From Gemmatimonadaceae bacterium (lineage in GTDB: Bacteria > Gemmatimonadota > Gemmatimonadetes > Gemmatimonadales > Gemmatimonadaceae), in NCBI GenBank assembly GCA_025453875.1, contig JALOPN010000033.1, positions 1 through 35,729 of the forward strand: DNA of 35,729 nt, written 5' to 3'. A model generated the notes under the pieces. The model was not told the origin of the DNA. It ran no database searches and saw only the letters and a list, made by a program, of their open reading frames with translations. Both the position numbers and the translations under genes were made by a program. Below, piece after piece: positions 9,310 through 17,849 of the stretch; the stretch's first letter is position 1, and each line of letters starts with the position of its first letter.

Positions 9310-9716
9310 GAGGAATTCACCTGCAGCGGTGACTCCTCACCCGACACATACAGCGTGCGATGGCCCGCGTTGTCGAGGCGTGCCGCCACCTGCAGCAGCA
9401 AGGTGCTCTTGCCGATTCCGGGCTCACCGCCCACGAGCACCATCGCGCCTGGCACGATGCCGCCGCCGAGCACAAAGTCGAACTCGTCGAGCCCGGTGCG
9501 CCAGCGGTGCGATTCACTGCCGGTGACCTCGCCGAGTCGCACCGCGGGGACCGCGAGGGCGCCCTCCGTCGCACGCGCGCGCTTCGACGCCGATGCCGGC
9601 GCGACGAGCTCCTCGGCCAACGTATTCCACGCACCGCACGCGCTGCAGCGCCCCGACCACTTCGAGTGGTCAGCGCCGCAGTCGGTGCAGCGATACACGG
9701 AACGCGCGCGCGCCAT
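9306..9716 (-). pseudogene. radA: RadA/Sms N-terminal fragment (zinc finger and Walker A)
   Basis: N-terminal part of the broken radA. It carries the C4 zinc finger (YRCTDCGADHSKWSGRC, then SACGAWN), the GLDEFDFVLGGG strand and Walker A GEPGIGKSTLL. It runs to LYVSGEESPLQV and then stops within three codons at TGA (9306-9308). The ORF track counts an extra GTG codon; ATG 9716 is preferred and lies 8 bases after the dnaB stop. The junction where homology jumps frame is at about 9309-9325, around CTGCAGGTGAATTC on the minus strand. Confidence 0.87.
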
Positions 9717-9724
9717 CACGCGGC

Positions 9725-11218
9725 TCAGTACGGCGGTTCGTCGTCGCCGCGCACAAGCCGCGGGCCGCCGAACGAGGACGACTGTCCACCGTACGCGCCC
9801 GGGCCGTCGTTGCGCGGACTGTAGTTGTCGAAACGCGTGTAGTGCTTGTGGAAGTACAGTCGCACGCTGCCGATCGGACCGTTACGCTGCTTGCCGATGA
9901 TGATCTCGGCGCGTCCTTCGAGCGACGGGTCCTTGAGCCGTCCGGTTTCGTCACGCTCCGCGTACACTTCCTGACGGAAGATGAACATGATCACGTCGGC
10001 GTCCTGCTCGATCGCGCCCGATTCGCGCAGGTCGGAGAGCTGGGGGCGTCCCTTGTCATCGCCGGTGCGCTGTTCGGGCGCACGCGACAGCTGCGAGAGC
10101 GCGATGACGGGTACGCCCAGCTCCTTCGCGAGGGCCTTGAGGCCACGCGAGATCTGCGACACTTCCTGCTGACGATTCTCCACGCCCGGTGGGCCGGTCA
10201 TGAGCTGCAGGTAGTCCACGATGATGAGGTCGAGGTTGTGCTCCGCCTTGAGCCGGCGCGCCTTCGACCGCATCTCCAGCAGCCCGATGCCGGGCGTGTC
10301 GTCGATGTAGATCGGGGCGTGGCTCAGGATGCCCGTCGCCTGCGCCAGGCGAGGCATGGCCTCCTCGAGCGCGCGTCCGCCTTTGCGGAGGGCCTGCGCG
10401 TCGATGAGTGCCTCGCTGGCGAGCAGTCGCTGCACCAGAGACTCTTTACTCATTTCGAGCGAAAAGAACGCCACCGATTTCTTGCTGGTGATAGCCGCGT
10501 GTTGCGCGATGTTCAGCGTGAACGCGGTCTTGCCCATCGACGGACGCGCGGCGACGATGATCAGGTCGGCCGGTTGGAACCCCGACAGCATCTGATCGAG
10601 GTCATTGAACCCCGACGGCACGCCCGTGACGGCGCTCTCGCGCTGCGCGAGCGCCTCGAGCTTCTCCATCGCCGGCCAGAGCAGCTCCTTGAGCCGCGCG
10701 AAGCCCGCGCGATCGCGCGTCTGCCCGAGCTGGAAGATGCGGGACTCGGCGAGGTCGAGCAGGTCGGTGGCGGGCTGTCGGGCCTCGAACGCCTCGCTCA
10801 CGATCTCGGTGGACGTCTCGATCAGCCGACGCAGGATCGCCTTCTCACGCACGATGCGCGCGTGGTACTCCACGTTCGCCACCGTGGGGACCGCATCGAC
10901 GAGGAACGAGAGATACTCGCGTCCGCCGCTCTCCTGCAGCTCACCGCGTCGCTCGAGTTCGTCGGCGAGGGTGAGCGTGTCCACCACGTTGCCGCGCTGC
11001 GTGAGCGCGAGCGCCGCACGGAAGATGCGACGATGTCCTTCGCGATAGAACATCGAATCGTCGAGCTGTTCACCCGCGCGAATGAGCGCGTCGGCGTCGA
11101 GCAGCACGGCGCCAAGCACGGCACGTTCGGCGTCTTCCGACCAGGGCGGCCGGCGATCCTTGTACGGGTCACGCGTCAGCGCGGTGGGCGCGACGGCGGC
11201 AATCGGAACCATGGTCAT
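9725..11218 (-). CDS. dnaB: Replicative DNA helicase DnaB
   Basis: Hexameric 5'-3' helicase that unwinds the chromosome at the replication fork. The 497-residue protein has the DnaB N-terminal helical domain (about 25-130, AERAVLGAVLLD) and a linker. The RecA-like ATPase carries Walker A ARPSMGKTAFTLN (about 224-236), Walker B LIIVDYLQLM, SQLSRAPEQR, and the arginine-finger region IIIGKQRNGPIG near the end. No intein interrupts the P-loop. The ATG overlaps the glycosylase stop by 4 bases. The usual rplI neighbour is absent. Confidence 0.97.
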   Translation of the reverse strand: MTMVPIAAVAPTALTRDPYKDRRPPWSEDAERAVLGAVLLDADALIRAGEQLDDSMFYREGHRRIFRAALALTQRGNVVDTLTLADELERRGELQESGGREYLSFLVDAVPTVANVEYHARIVREKAILRRLIETSTEIVSEAFEARQPATDLLDLAESRIFQLGQTRDRAGFARLKELLWPAMEKLEALAQRESAVTGVPSGFNDLDQMLSGFQPADLIIVAARPSMGKTAFTLNIAQHAAITSKKSVAFFSLEMSKESLVQRLLASEALIDAQALRKGGRALEEAMPRLAQATGILSHAPIYIDDTPGIGLLEMRSKARRLKAEHNLDLIIVDYLQLMTGPPGVENRQQEVSQISRGLKALAKELGVPVIALSQLSRAPEQRTGDDKGRPQLSDLRESGAIEQDADVIMFIFRQEVYAERDETGRLKDPSLEGRAEIIIGKQRNGPIGSVRLYFHKHYTRFDNYSPRNDGPGAYGGQSSSFGGPRLVRGDDEPPY

Positions 11219-12348
11219 GACGCGCTCGCGGCCACGGCGGCGTCATGCACGCGGCGTGCGAGTTGCACGTCGTCCCATGTGGGGCGCTTCCACGCTTCGT
11301 TGCGCAGCAACGCGGCCGGATGATAGGTGACGATCACGGGAATGCCGTGGTAGCGATGAAGGCGACCGCGCAGCGCACCGAGACTCTGGGTCGTGTTGAG
11401 CAGGGCGTGCGCCGCCGAGGTTCCGAGGGCGAGGATCACCTTGGGTTGCACGAGCGCGAGTTGCTCCTCGAGGAACGGCCGACAGGCGTGGACCTCGTCC
11501 GGCGTGGGCGTGCGGTTGCCCGGTGGCCGATGCTTCAGGACGTTGCAGATGAACACGTCCTCGCGCGCGAACTTGATGGCGCCGAGGATCTTCGTGAGCA
11601 ACTGCCCCGCGGCGCCGACGAACGGACGCCCCGTCTCGTCTTCCGTCTGTCCGGGCGCTTCGCCGACGCACACGAAGTCGGCCGCCGGATTCCCCTCGCC
11701 CGGCACGTGATGCAGCGCCGTCGAACCGAGCGCGCAGGCCGCGCAGCCGGCGATGTCGCGTTCGACATCGGCGAGCGAGCGACCGGCGCGCGGCGCGGGC
11801 AGGGCGTGTCCGACGCTCAGGCCGAGTGGCAGATCGAGCGCGAGCAGCCACGACGGCGGGGGCGACGCGGTCGGCGCGTCGGCATCGCCGAAGAGGGCTG
11901 GCGCACTGTCCGGCGTCGAAGGTGGCGGTGTCGGCGGCGTGTTGCCGGCGGATGACACGGGCGCGCTCGGCGCGGGTGGCACGCCGGGTGTGTCGAGTCC
12001 CTGCGCCCGCAGCACGGCGCGCCAGTCGCTCGACGACACCGTCGGGTCGAAGCGCGGGGTCGGCGCGGGCGGTGGCGCCACCGGCTCGCTCGGCGTCGCG
12101 GGCGCCGCGTCGTGCTCGGCGGGTTCGCGCGTGCTCGCGCCGCGCGTGGGGGCGGCTTCCGTTGCGGGGCGCGATGCCACGTCGCCAGACCGTGCGCGTG
12201 GGCGCGCGGGCGACGCGTGACCACCGCGGTTGCCCGCGCCAAGCAGCGCGAGTACGTCGTCGACGGGCAGCGCATCGAGCACAAGCTCCGACTCGCCGAG
12301 CTCACGCCGCTGCTCCAGGTAGAGCCGCAGCCGCTCTCTAGCGTCCAC
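11215..12348 (-). CDS. Family-4 type uracil-DNA glycosylase with long N-terminal extension
   Basis: Excises uracil from DNA. Of 377 residues, roughly the last 190 form the glycosylase domain. Motif A is VGEAPGQTED (228-237) and motif B is TYHPAALLRN with His343. Iron-sulfur ligands expected in this family are at Cys202/Cys205 (GCAACALG) and Cys289. The position equivalent to the third ligand in KCRPP is His273 (LKHRPPGNR), with a Cys268 five residues earlier. Residues about 45-165 are Pro/Ala/Thr-rich and probably disordered. The GTG start is supported by GGAGG six bases upstream. It heads the long train toward dnaB after a 166-base gap from rpoZ. Confidence 0.9.
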   Translation of the reverse strand: MDARERLRLYLEQRRELGESELVLDALPVDDVLALLGAGNRGGHASPARPRARSGDVASRPATEAAPTRGASTREPAEHDAAPATPSEPVAPPPAPTPRFDPTVSSSDWRAVLRAQGLDTPGVPPAPSAPVSSAGNTPPTPPPSTPDSAPALFGDADAPTASPPPSWLLALDLPLGLSVGHALPAPRAGRSLADVERDIAGCAACALGSTALHHVPGEGNPAADFVCVGEAPGQTEDETGRPFVGAAGQLLTKILGAIKFAREDVFICNVLKHRPPGNRTPTPDEVHACRPFLEEQLALVQPKVILALGTSAAHALLNTTQSLGALRGRLHRYHGIPVIVTYHPAALLRNEAWKRPTWDDVQLARRVHDAAVAASAS

Positions 12349-12514
12349 GGAATGCCTCCGGGGCGCGCAACAGGTCAGGACGGCAGCGAGGCGGCGTGTC
12401 GGCGGGGGGAGAAGACAGCACGCGCCGCGACCCGGGACGGAGCGCGGCGCGCCATCTGCGCAGAGATCACGAGCGCGGCGACCGGGCCGCGCGCCGTGGC
12501 CAGGCGGAAATCAA

Positions 12515-12724
12515 TCAGGCGCCGCCGCGCTTCCTCGGAACCACGCGATAGTCGATGCCGCCGTGCGTGAGCTCCTCGAGCGCACGCGTGGTGAGCTTCT
12601 TGTCCTTTGACGTCCGCTCGCGCGGGAACTCGTTGAGCACGCGCGCGAACTTCGCCGCGATGAGCACGCTGAGGTACTTGTTCGCCGCGTTCCCGGCGAC
12701 GTCATCGGGAGTGAAGACCTGCAT
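12515..12724 (-). CDS. rpoZ: DNA-directed RNA polymerase omega subunit
   Basis: Small RNA polymerase subunit that assists beta-prime folding and holoenzyme assembly. The 69-residue protein has the omega pattern NKYLSVLIAAKFARVLNEF near 15-33 and KLTTRALEELTHGGIDYRV near the end. It follows gmk with only 2 bases between, the classic gmk-rpoZ order. The C-terminus RKRGGA is short and basic. The ATG is the only sensible start. Confidence 0.92.
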   Translation of the reverse strand: MQVFTPDDVAGNAANKYLSVLIAAKFARVLNEFPRERTSKDKKLTTRALEELTHGGIDYRVVPRKRGGA

Positions 12725-12726
12725 GG

Positions 12727-13374
12727 CTACCCGCCTGGTTGAATGCCGTTGATCTGCCGCGCGAGCTGCGCGATCAGGGCCGCGACCTGCTCGTCGAGCG
12801 CGTGAATGCGCGCGTGACGAACCGCCTCGGCGTCGATGATCGACGCGACCCGCTCCACGGCTCGTTCGAGCTCGTCGTTCACGACTACGTAGTGATACCG
12901 CGCCACATCGGCCAACTCGGCCTTCGCGTTGCGCAGTCGCACCAGCAGTCGCTCGGTGTTCTCGCTGCCCCGCCCCGTGAGCCGCTGCAGCAGCGCCTCA
13001 CCCGACGGGGGCAACACGAACACCAGCACCGTCTCAGGGAACGCCGCCGCGAACTGGCGCGCACCCTGCACATCGATGTCCATCAAACAATGACGACCGG
13101 ACGACAGGACCCGTTCCACTTCACGCCGCAGCGTGCCGTAGTAGTGGCCGTGCACCTCCGCCCATTCCGCGAACGCCCCTGACGCCTGCTCGGCCTCGAA
13201 GGACGCTCGGGTCAGGAAGTGGTAGTCGCGCCCGTCCACCTCACCGGGGCGCTGGGCCCGCGTCGTGCACGACACAGAATAACCCAGATCGGGCCGCTGC
13301 TCCAGCAGGCGACGCGCGATCGTCGTCTTGCCGGCCCCGCTGGGCGCCGAAAGGATGATCGGAAAGGGCTTCAT
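12727..13374 (-). CDS. gmk: Guanylate kinase
   Basis: Phosphorylates GMP to GDP in purine salvage and nucleotide supply. The P-loop LSAPSGAGKTTI lies at residues 8-19. The GMP-binding region has SCTTRAQRPGEVDGRDYHF and EWAEVHGHYYGT, and LMDIDVQGAR and the lid LTGRGSENTE follow. The length (215 aa) is normal. Its ATG overlaps the yicC stop by 4 bases and rpoZ follows after 2 bases, giving yicC-gmk-rpoZ in one transcript. Confidence 0.97.
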   Translation of the reverse strand: MKPFPIILSAPSGAGKTTIARRLLEQRPDLGYSVSCTTRAQRPGEVDGRDYHFLTRASFEAEQASGAFAEWAEVHGHYYGTLRREVERVLSSGRHCLMDIDVQGARQFAAAFPETVLVFVLPPSGEALLQRLTGRGSENTERLLVRLRNAKAELADVARYHYVVVNDELERAVERVASIIDAEAVRHARIHALDEQVAALIAQLARQINGIQPGG

Positions 13375-14246
13375 TCGAGGTTCTCGACCTGTTCGCGGAG
13401 GCGCTCCAGCTCCTCCTTGATCCCGATCACGTCCTGCAGAATGGCCGCGTCGGCCGCCTTGCTGCCGGTGGTGTTCGCCTCCCGCAGCATCTCCTGCAGG
13501 AGGAAGCCGAGCCGCTTGCCCACCGGTTCCCCGCCCGTGGCCGAGAGCGCCGAGGCAAAGGCCTGCAGATGGCTGCGGAACCGGTCCTGCTCCTCGGCGA
13601 TGTCGAGGCGGTCGGCCAGCATGGCGACCTCCTGGGCGAGCCGCTGCTCGTCGATCGCCACCCCGTCGGCCAGCTCGCGCACCGACGCGCGAAGCCGGTC
13701 GCGCTGCGCGCGCAGGCGCTCCGGCGCCCGCGCGGCAATCCGGTCGAGCGCCGCGGCGATGAGGGCGAGCCGCTGCTCCAGCACGGCGACGAGCCGCCGT
13801 CCCTCGTCGGCGCGCGAGGCATCGAGCCGGTCGACCGCCGCGAGCACCACCGCCACGAGCTCCTCGGGGGTGCCCGTCAGCTCCTCGTCGCGCGTGGCGC
13901 TGATGACGTCGGGCAGTCGCAGCACCGTGGCGAGATCGACGGGGCCTTCGAGGCCGTGCGCGTCGCGCAACCGACGCAGCGTCGCGACCGCCTCCGCAAA
14001 GCGCGCATCGTCGATTCCTGCGGCCGGCCCGTCCGCGCGTTCGATGCGCACCGAGAGCGTGACGTGGCCGCGCGCCACACGCGTGCGCAACGCCTCGCGG
14101 ACCTCGGTTTCCCAGCGGCTGAAGAGCGTCGGCAGCTTGAAACTGGGCGAGAAGAATCGGTGATTGACCGTGCGGACCTCGACCTGCACGCGCGCCGTGC
14201 CCACCGATCCGTCGGCGAGCCCGAACCCCGTCATGCTGCGCACCAT
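13371..14246 (-). CDS. yicC: YicC-family endoribonuclease
   Basis: YicC/YloC family. E. coli YicC is reported to act in RNA decay, so the role here is inferred from the family. The 291-residue protein begins with the hallmark VRSMTGFG, followed by VEVRTVNHRFF. The C-terminal domain (DUF1732-type) has EVAMLADRLDIAEEQDR, HLQAF and GKRLGFLLQEMLREANTTGSK. The last 40 residues form a helical, coiled-coil-like tail. The start at ATG 14246 matches the family's two-residue lead before RSMTG. It lies 27 bases downstream of the receptor-like gene. Confidence 0.94.
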   Translation of the reverse strand: MVRSMTGFGLADGSVGTARVQVEVRTVNHRFFSPSFKLPTLFSRWETEVREALRTRVARGHVTLSVRIERADGPAAGIDDARFAEAVATLRRLRDAHGLEGPVDLATVLRLPDVISATRDEELTGTPEELVAVVLAAVDRLDASRADEGRRLVAVLEQRLALIAAALDRIAARAPERLRAQRDRLRASVRELADGVAIDEQRLAQEVAMLADRLDIAEEQDRFRSHLQAFASALSATGGEPVGKRLGFLLQEMLREANTTGSKAADAAILQDVIGIKEELERLREQVENLE

Positions 14247-14273
14247 CAGCGGCGCTCCGTCATCGCGGCGTCA

Positions 14274-16226
14274 TCAGTTGAACCACTCCCAGCGCACGCC
14301 GTACAGCTGAAATGGTGGGGGCATCGGGACACCGGGGACCGTGGCGTACTGGCCACCGTACACATTGCGGAACTGGTAGAAGATCGTCGCTCGCTGAATA
14401 CGCAGCTCGAGCATGGCGATCCCCACGTTGAAGCCCGGCGTTTGCCGGAACAGGGCGGCTGGCGTGTCGGGAGCGAGAAACGCAACGCCGCTGCGGTACT
14501 CGTGAATCAGGCGCGCGTTGATGCCGAAGTCGCCCTTCGGAAAACGCGATCGCCATTCGCTCTGCAGAATCAGACTCGCGCGCACCTGCGTCTGCGGACG
14601 ATACTCGCGCCCGCCGCTCCAGCGCAGACCGTGCAGCTCAACGCGCAGGTCCTTGTACACGGGCGTGTTCGCCTGAAACAGGATCGCCGTGCCGTTCTGT
14701 CCGAACAGCGTGGGCACGGTGTCGGCGCGAAACGGTGTGAGCTGGCGCGGAATGGTGATCGATCGTGCGCCGGTGTCCATCGCCTGTCGCAACAGGCCGA
14801 CACCAAGCCACGTGCGTCCCAATCGCACCGCACCGTCGAGACGCGTGGTGCGTTCGTTGCGGCGCAGTGAGTCGTCATCGGGTCGCAACTCGGAGTGGGC
14901 CACGCTGGCCACGAGCCACGGACGGAGCGCGACACGCGCGCTGAGGTCGGCTCGCAGACTCGAATCGCGCGCGAGTTGCTCCACGTGCAGCACGCCGCGC
15001 ACCCAGTCGCGATCGATTGACGCCTGCACACCGGGCGACATGGTCGTTTCACCATCGATGCTTCGCCAGCGCGTGAACCCGAGCACGCGCGCACCGCCCC
15101 AACCGTATCCCGCCGAGAGCACGCGCTGCGCACCACGCCGCGACGAATCGGGCACGATGGCCGTGGTGTCCTCCTCGGTGACGGGGATGCCGCTGCCACC
15201 GGTCGCGTCCTCCTCTTCGCGATCGACCGTCGTGCGCGACGTGGCGAGCGTGCCGGATGCGTACCACCCCTTCGTTGGCTGGCCCCAGGCAACACGTGCC
15301 CAGGCATCGCGCCGTCCGCCCGCGAACGCGGGCACCGCCCACGCGGCGGGATCGGCGCCGGTCGAATCACGCCGCCGGCTCGTGGACAGCAGATACGCGT
15401 CGACGCTCAGCGCACGCCACGTCCATCCCGTGCGCGCGGTGAAGCGCCGCAGATCGCCGTCGCCCGTGATACCGCCCGACGACCCCGGACCGCGGCGCGA
15501 GCGCGTGTTTTCACCCTGCTCGAACGTGAACTGCAGCAGCGCGCCGTTGTAGAAGCGACGGCCGAACACGCCGCGAAACCCGTTCGTGTTCAGATCGCCG
15601 GTGTAGACATCCGTGCGCGAATACGGCGTGACATTGCGCTCGGACCAGCTCGTGAGCCACACGCGCAGTTCGCCGGCGGTGCGTTCCACATCGACCTGTT
15701 CGAGGGCGACCAGCGAGATGTCGCTCAGGTCGAGGACGCCGTTGGCGCGGGCGTCGAGCGCGTCGAGCTCGAGGCCGTCGAGAAAGACGCGCACGCGCCG
15801 GAAGTCACCCAGATAGGCGGCGGCATGCGGCGTAGGAATCCACGATGTGCGATAGCCCGTGAGCCCAGGGACGTCCTCGAGCAGTTCGGCCACGCTGAGG
15901 GCACCCGAGGTCAACATCTCGTCGCGCGTCCACCGCAATGGACGCATTGCTTCGGTGTTGGGCGCGACCGGGTAGCGCGACAGCGGCGTCTTGATCGTAT
16001 CGGCGAGTCGTTCGGCACGCCGACGGATCGCGACGGCCATGAGCGAGTCCGCACGCAACGAATCGCGCGCCGCCTCGGCTCGGCGCACCGAGTCGGCGCG
16101 CGCGGCGGAATCGACGACGACGCGCGTGCTATCCGCGCGCCGCGTGGTGTCGACCTGCGCCGACGCGCGGCTGGGCGAGAGCCAGAGCGCGGCGACCGTC
16201 AGCAGCAGCGCACCGCCGCGCCGCAT
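14274..16226 (-). CDS. TonB-dependent receptor-like outer-membrane protein
   Basis: A 650-residue exported protein. Residues 1-24 form a signal peptide (MRRGGALLLTVAALW, cleavage after ASA). An Ala/Asp/Ser/Arg-rich helical stretch (about 27-75) follows, with repeated ADS and RDS steps. A plug-like domain (about 95-200) has SVAELLEDVPGL, VFLDGLEL and LDLSDISLVALEQVDVER. The rest alternates short beta strands and loops, ending in YGVRWEWFN as an outer-membrane barrel would. No ligand can be named. The ORF track begins 82 codons earlier inside pepA; ATG 16226 lies 2 bases after the pepA stop and starts the signal peptide. Coupling to pepA could suggest peptide-related uptake, which is inference only. 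Confidence 0.82.
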   Translation of the reverse strand: MRRGGALLLTVAALWLSPSRASAQVDTTRRADSTRVVVDSAARADSVRRAEAARDSLRADSLMAVAIRRRAERLADTIKTPLSRYPVAPNTEAMRPLRWTRDEMLTSGALSVAELLEDVPGLTGYRTSWIPTPHAAAYLGDFRRVRVFLDGLELDALDARANGVLDLSDISLVALEQVDVERTAGELRVWLTSWSERNVTPYSRTDVYTGDLNTNGFRGVFGRRFYNGALLQFTFEQGENTRSRRGPGSSGGITGDGDLRRFTARTGWTWRALSVDAYLLSTSRRRDSTGADPAAWAVPAFAGGRRDAWARVAWGQPTKGWYASGTLATSRTTVDREEEDATGGSGIPVTEEDTTAIVPDSSRRGAQRVLSAGYGWGGARVLGFTRWRSIDGETTMSPGVQASIDRDWVRGVLHVEQLARDSSLRADLSARVALRPWLVASVAHSELRPDDDSLRRNERTTRLDGAVRLGRTWLGVGLLRQAMDTGARSITIPRQLTPFRADTVPTLFGQNGTAILFQANTPVYKDLRVELHGLRWSGGREYRPQTQVRASLILQSEWRSRFPKGDFGINARLIHEYRSGVAFLAPDTPAALFRQTPGFNVGIAMLELRIQRATIFYQFRNVYGGQYATVPGVPMPPPFQLYGVRWEWFN

Positions 16227-16228
16227 GC

Positions 16229-17719
16229 TCAGCGGACGCGGCCGCGCACGAACTCCACGAAGGTACCGACCGGCGTGCCGGTCGGCCCCTTTGGCACCCA
16301 GCCGAGATCCGACTGCGAATACGCCGTACCGGCCACATCGAGGTGCACCCACGGATAGCCGTCCACGAATTCCTGGAGGAAGAGCGCCGCCGTGATCGAG
16401 CCGGCCGGCCGACCGCCGGTGTTGCGAAGATCCGCGACATCGGACTTGATCTGCTCGCGATACTCGTCCCATACCGGGAGCGGCCAGCCGGGTTCCCCGC
16501 TCTGCTCGCCCGCGGCACGCACTTCGTCCACCAAGGCGGCGTCGGGACCGAAGAGGCCGACGGCATTGTGGCCAAGGGCGAACACGATCGCGCCCGTGAG
16601 CGTCGCCGCATCAAGCACGACGGCCGGCTTGTAACGCTTCGCGAACACGAGCAGATCGGCCAGCACGAGCCGTCCTTCGGCGTCCGTGTTGATGATCTCG
16701 ATGGTCTTGCCGTTCGAGGCGCGTACCACATCGCCGGGCTTGACGGCCGTCCCCGACGGCATGTTGGTGGTGGCGCCCACGATGCCGACCACGTTGACGG
16801 GCCACTTGAGGCGCGCGATGGTCTCCATCGCGCCCATGACGCCGCCTGCCCCCGACATGTCGAACTTCATCCACTCCATGTCCGGCGCGGGCTTGATCGA
16901 GATGCCGCCCGTATCGAAGCACAGCCCCTTGCCCACCAGTACGATCGGCGGCGCGTCGGCAGCGCCACCGCGATACTCGACGGCCACGAGACGCGGTTCT
17001 TCGGGAGTCCCCTGCGCCACGCAGAGGAACGAGCCCATGCCCTCGGCGGCCATCTCGGCCCGACCAAGCACCGTGACGCCAAGTCCGTGCCGCTCGGCGA
17101 GCCCCTGCGCCGTCTCCACAAAGGTGTCCGGGGTGCACACGTTGCCGGGCATCATGCCAAGGCGTCGCGCGATCGCGTAGCCGGCCGCGAGCGCCTCGCC
17201 AAACGCGAATGCGGCGCGCGCCGCCTCGCTGTCGGCGATGAGCACCGTGGCACTCGTCACCGGCTCGCGACGCTCCGTGGCGGGCGCCGGTGTGCGGAGG
17301 TCGGGATACGTCCACGCACCGAGTGACAGCCCCACCACCAGCCCTTCGACCTGCGCCGCCTCGGCGTCTTGTGCCCAGGCCGCGATGCCTCCGCACCCGA
17401 GCTTGGCGGCAACACGCGCGGCGACCGCACCGGCTCGACGCCACTGCGCCCGTGTGCCGGGCGCCTTGCCGAGTCCGACGAGCACGACGCGCTGTGCGCC
17501 CTCGTCGGCGCCGGCGAGCACGAACGTCTCATCGCGTCCGCCGCGAAAGTCGCGACGCTGCAACGTCCGCCCCAGCGCACCGTGCAACGCCGCGTCGAGC
17601 GGGGCGAGCGCCGCGGGACAGGACAGCGGCGCACCGTTGGTCCCCGCGGGCAGGAACACGGCGAGCAAGGGCGTCTGGATCTGCGAAGGCGCCGCGTGGC
17701 TGGCGAGCAGCGAGAGCAT
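16229..17719 (-). CDS. pepA: Leucyl aminopeptidase (M17 family)
   Basis: Cytosolic hexameric metallo-aminopeptidase that releases N-terminal residues from peptides. The C-terminal catalytic domain has VGKGLCFDTGGISIKP (metal Lys/Asp), KFDMSGAGGVMG, and the M17 signature NTDAEGRL at about 344-351 with metal-binding Asp/Glu and catalytic Arg. The N-terminal macro-like domain shows VVLVGLGK. The ORF track starts at a TTG (17755). I choose ATG 17719, giving 496 residues, although neither start has a convincing ribosome site. The first gene of the pepA-receptor-yicC-gmk-rpoZ unit, it lies downstream of tRNA-Asn. Confidence 0.93.
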   Translation of the reverse strand: MLSLLASHAAPSQIQTPLLAVFLPAGTNGAPLSCPAALAPLDAALHGALGRTLQRRDFRGGRDETFVLAGADEGAQRVVLVGLGKAPGTRAQWRRAGAVAARVAAKLGCGGIAAWAQDAEAAQVEGLVVGLSLGAWTYPDLRTPAPATERREPVTSATVLIADSEAARAAFAFGEALAAGYAIARRLGMMPGNVCTPDTFVETAQGLAERHGLGVTVLGRAEMAAEGMGSFLCVAQGTPEEPRLVAVEYRGGAADAPPIVLVGKGLCFDTGGISIKPAPDMEWMKFDMSGAGGVMGAMETIARLKWPVNVVGIVGATTNMPSGTAVKPGDVVRASNGKTIEIINTDAEGRLVLADLLVFAKRYKPAVVLDAATLTGAIVFALGHNAVGLFGPDAALVDEVRAAGEQSGEPGWPLPVWDEYREQIKSDVADLRNTGGRPAGSITAALFLQEFVDGYPWVHLDVAGTAYSQSDLGWVPKGPTGTPVGTFVEFVRGRVR

Positions 17720-17815
17720 GCGAGTGGTCGGGCTGAGTGAGTCGACGATCGGCAACCTCGCAAGCTAGGACCCGTCGAGAGGGCGATCAAGCGAGAGATG
17801 CCGCGCAATGCACAA

Positions 17816-17847
17816 CGCCCGGACCGCTCGCATGAGCAATCCGGGCG
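17816..17847 (-). terminator. Hairpin directly after tRNA-Asn
   Basis: CGCCCGGA (17816-17823) pairs with TCCGGGCG (17840-17847), enclosing a second stem GCTC/GAGC around a GCAT loop. On the minus strand it begins 2 bases past the tRNA 3' end and is followed by TTGTGCATTG. The position fits a terminator or processing hairpin for the tRNA, separating it from pepA. Confidence 0.6.
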
Positions 17848-17849
17848 TA

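Noticed and set aside
9309-9325. Adjacent CTGCAG and GAATTC at the radA break as a cloning-scar signature
   Set aside because: Both hexamers are common by chance and no vector sequence is visible; kept only as a note for read-level checking.
8347-9719. radA as a genuine two-gene system with GTGA-coupled translation
   Set aside because: The missing block between Walker A and Walker B would leave neither half with a complete ATPase core, so disruption is more likely than a designed split.
9593-11323. Plus-strand ORF of 576 codons antisense to dnaB
   Set aside because: Same reason: DnaB explains the region, and the ORF has no recognisable domain.
16227-16472. N-terminal 82-codon extension of the receptor-like ORF
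   Set aside because: It lies wholly within pepA, and a clean signal peptide begins at ATG 16226.
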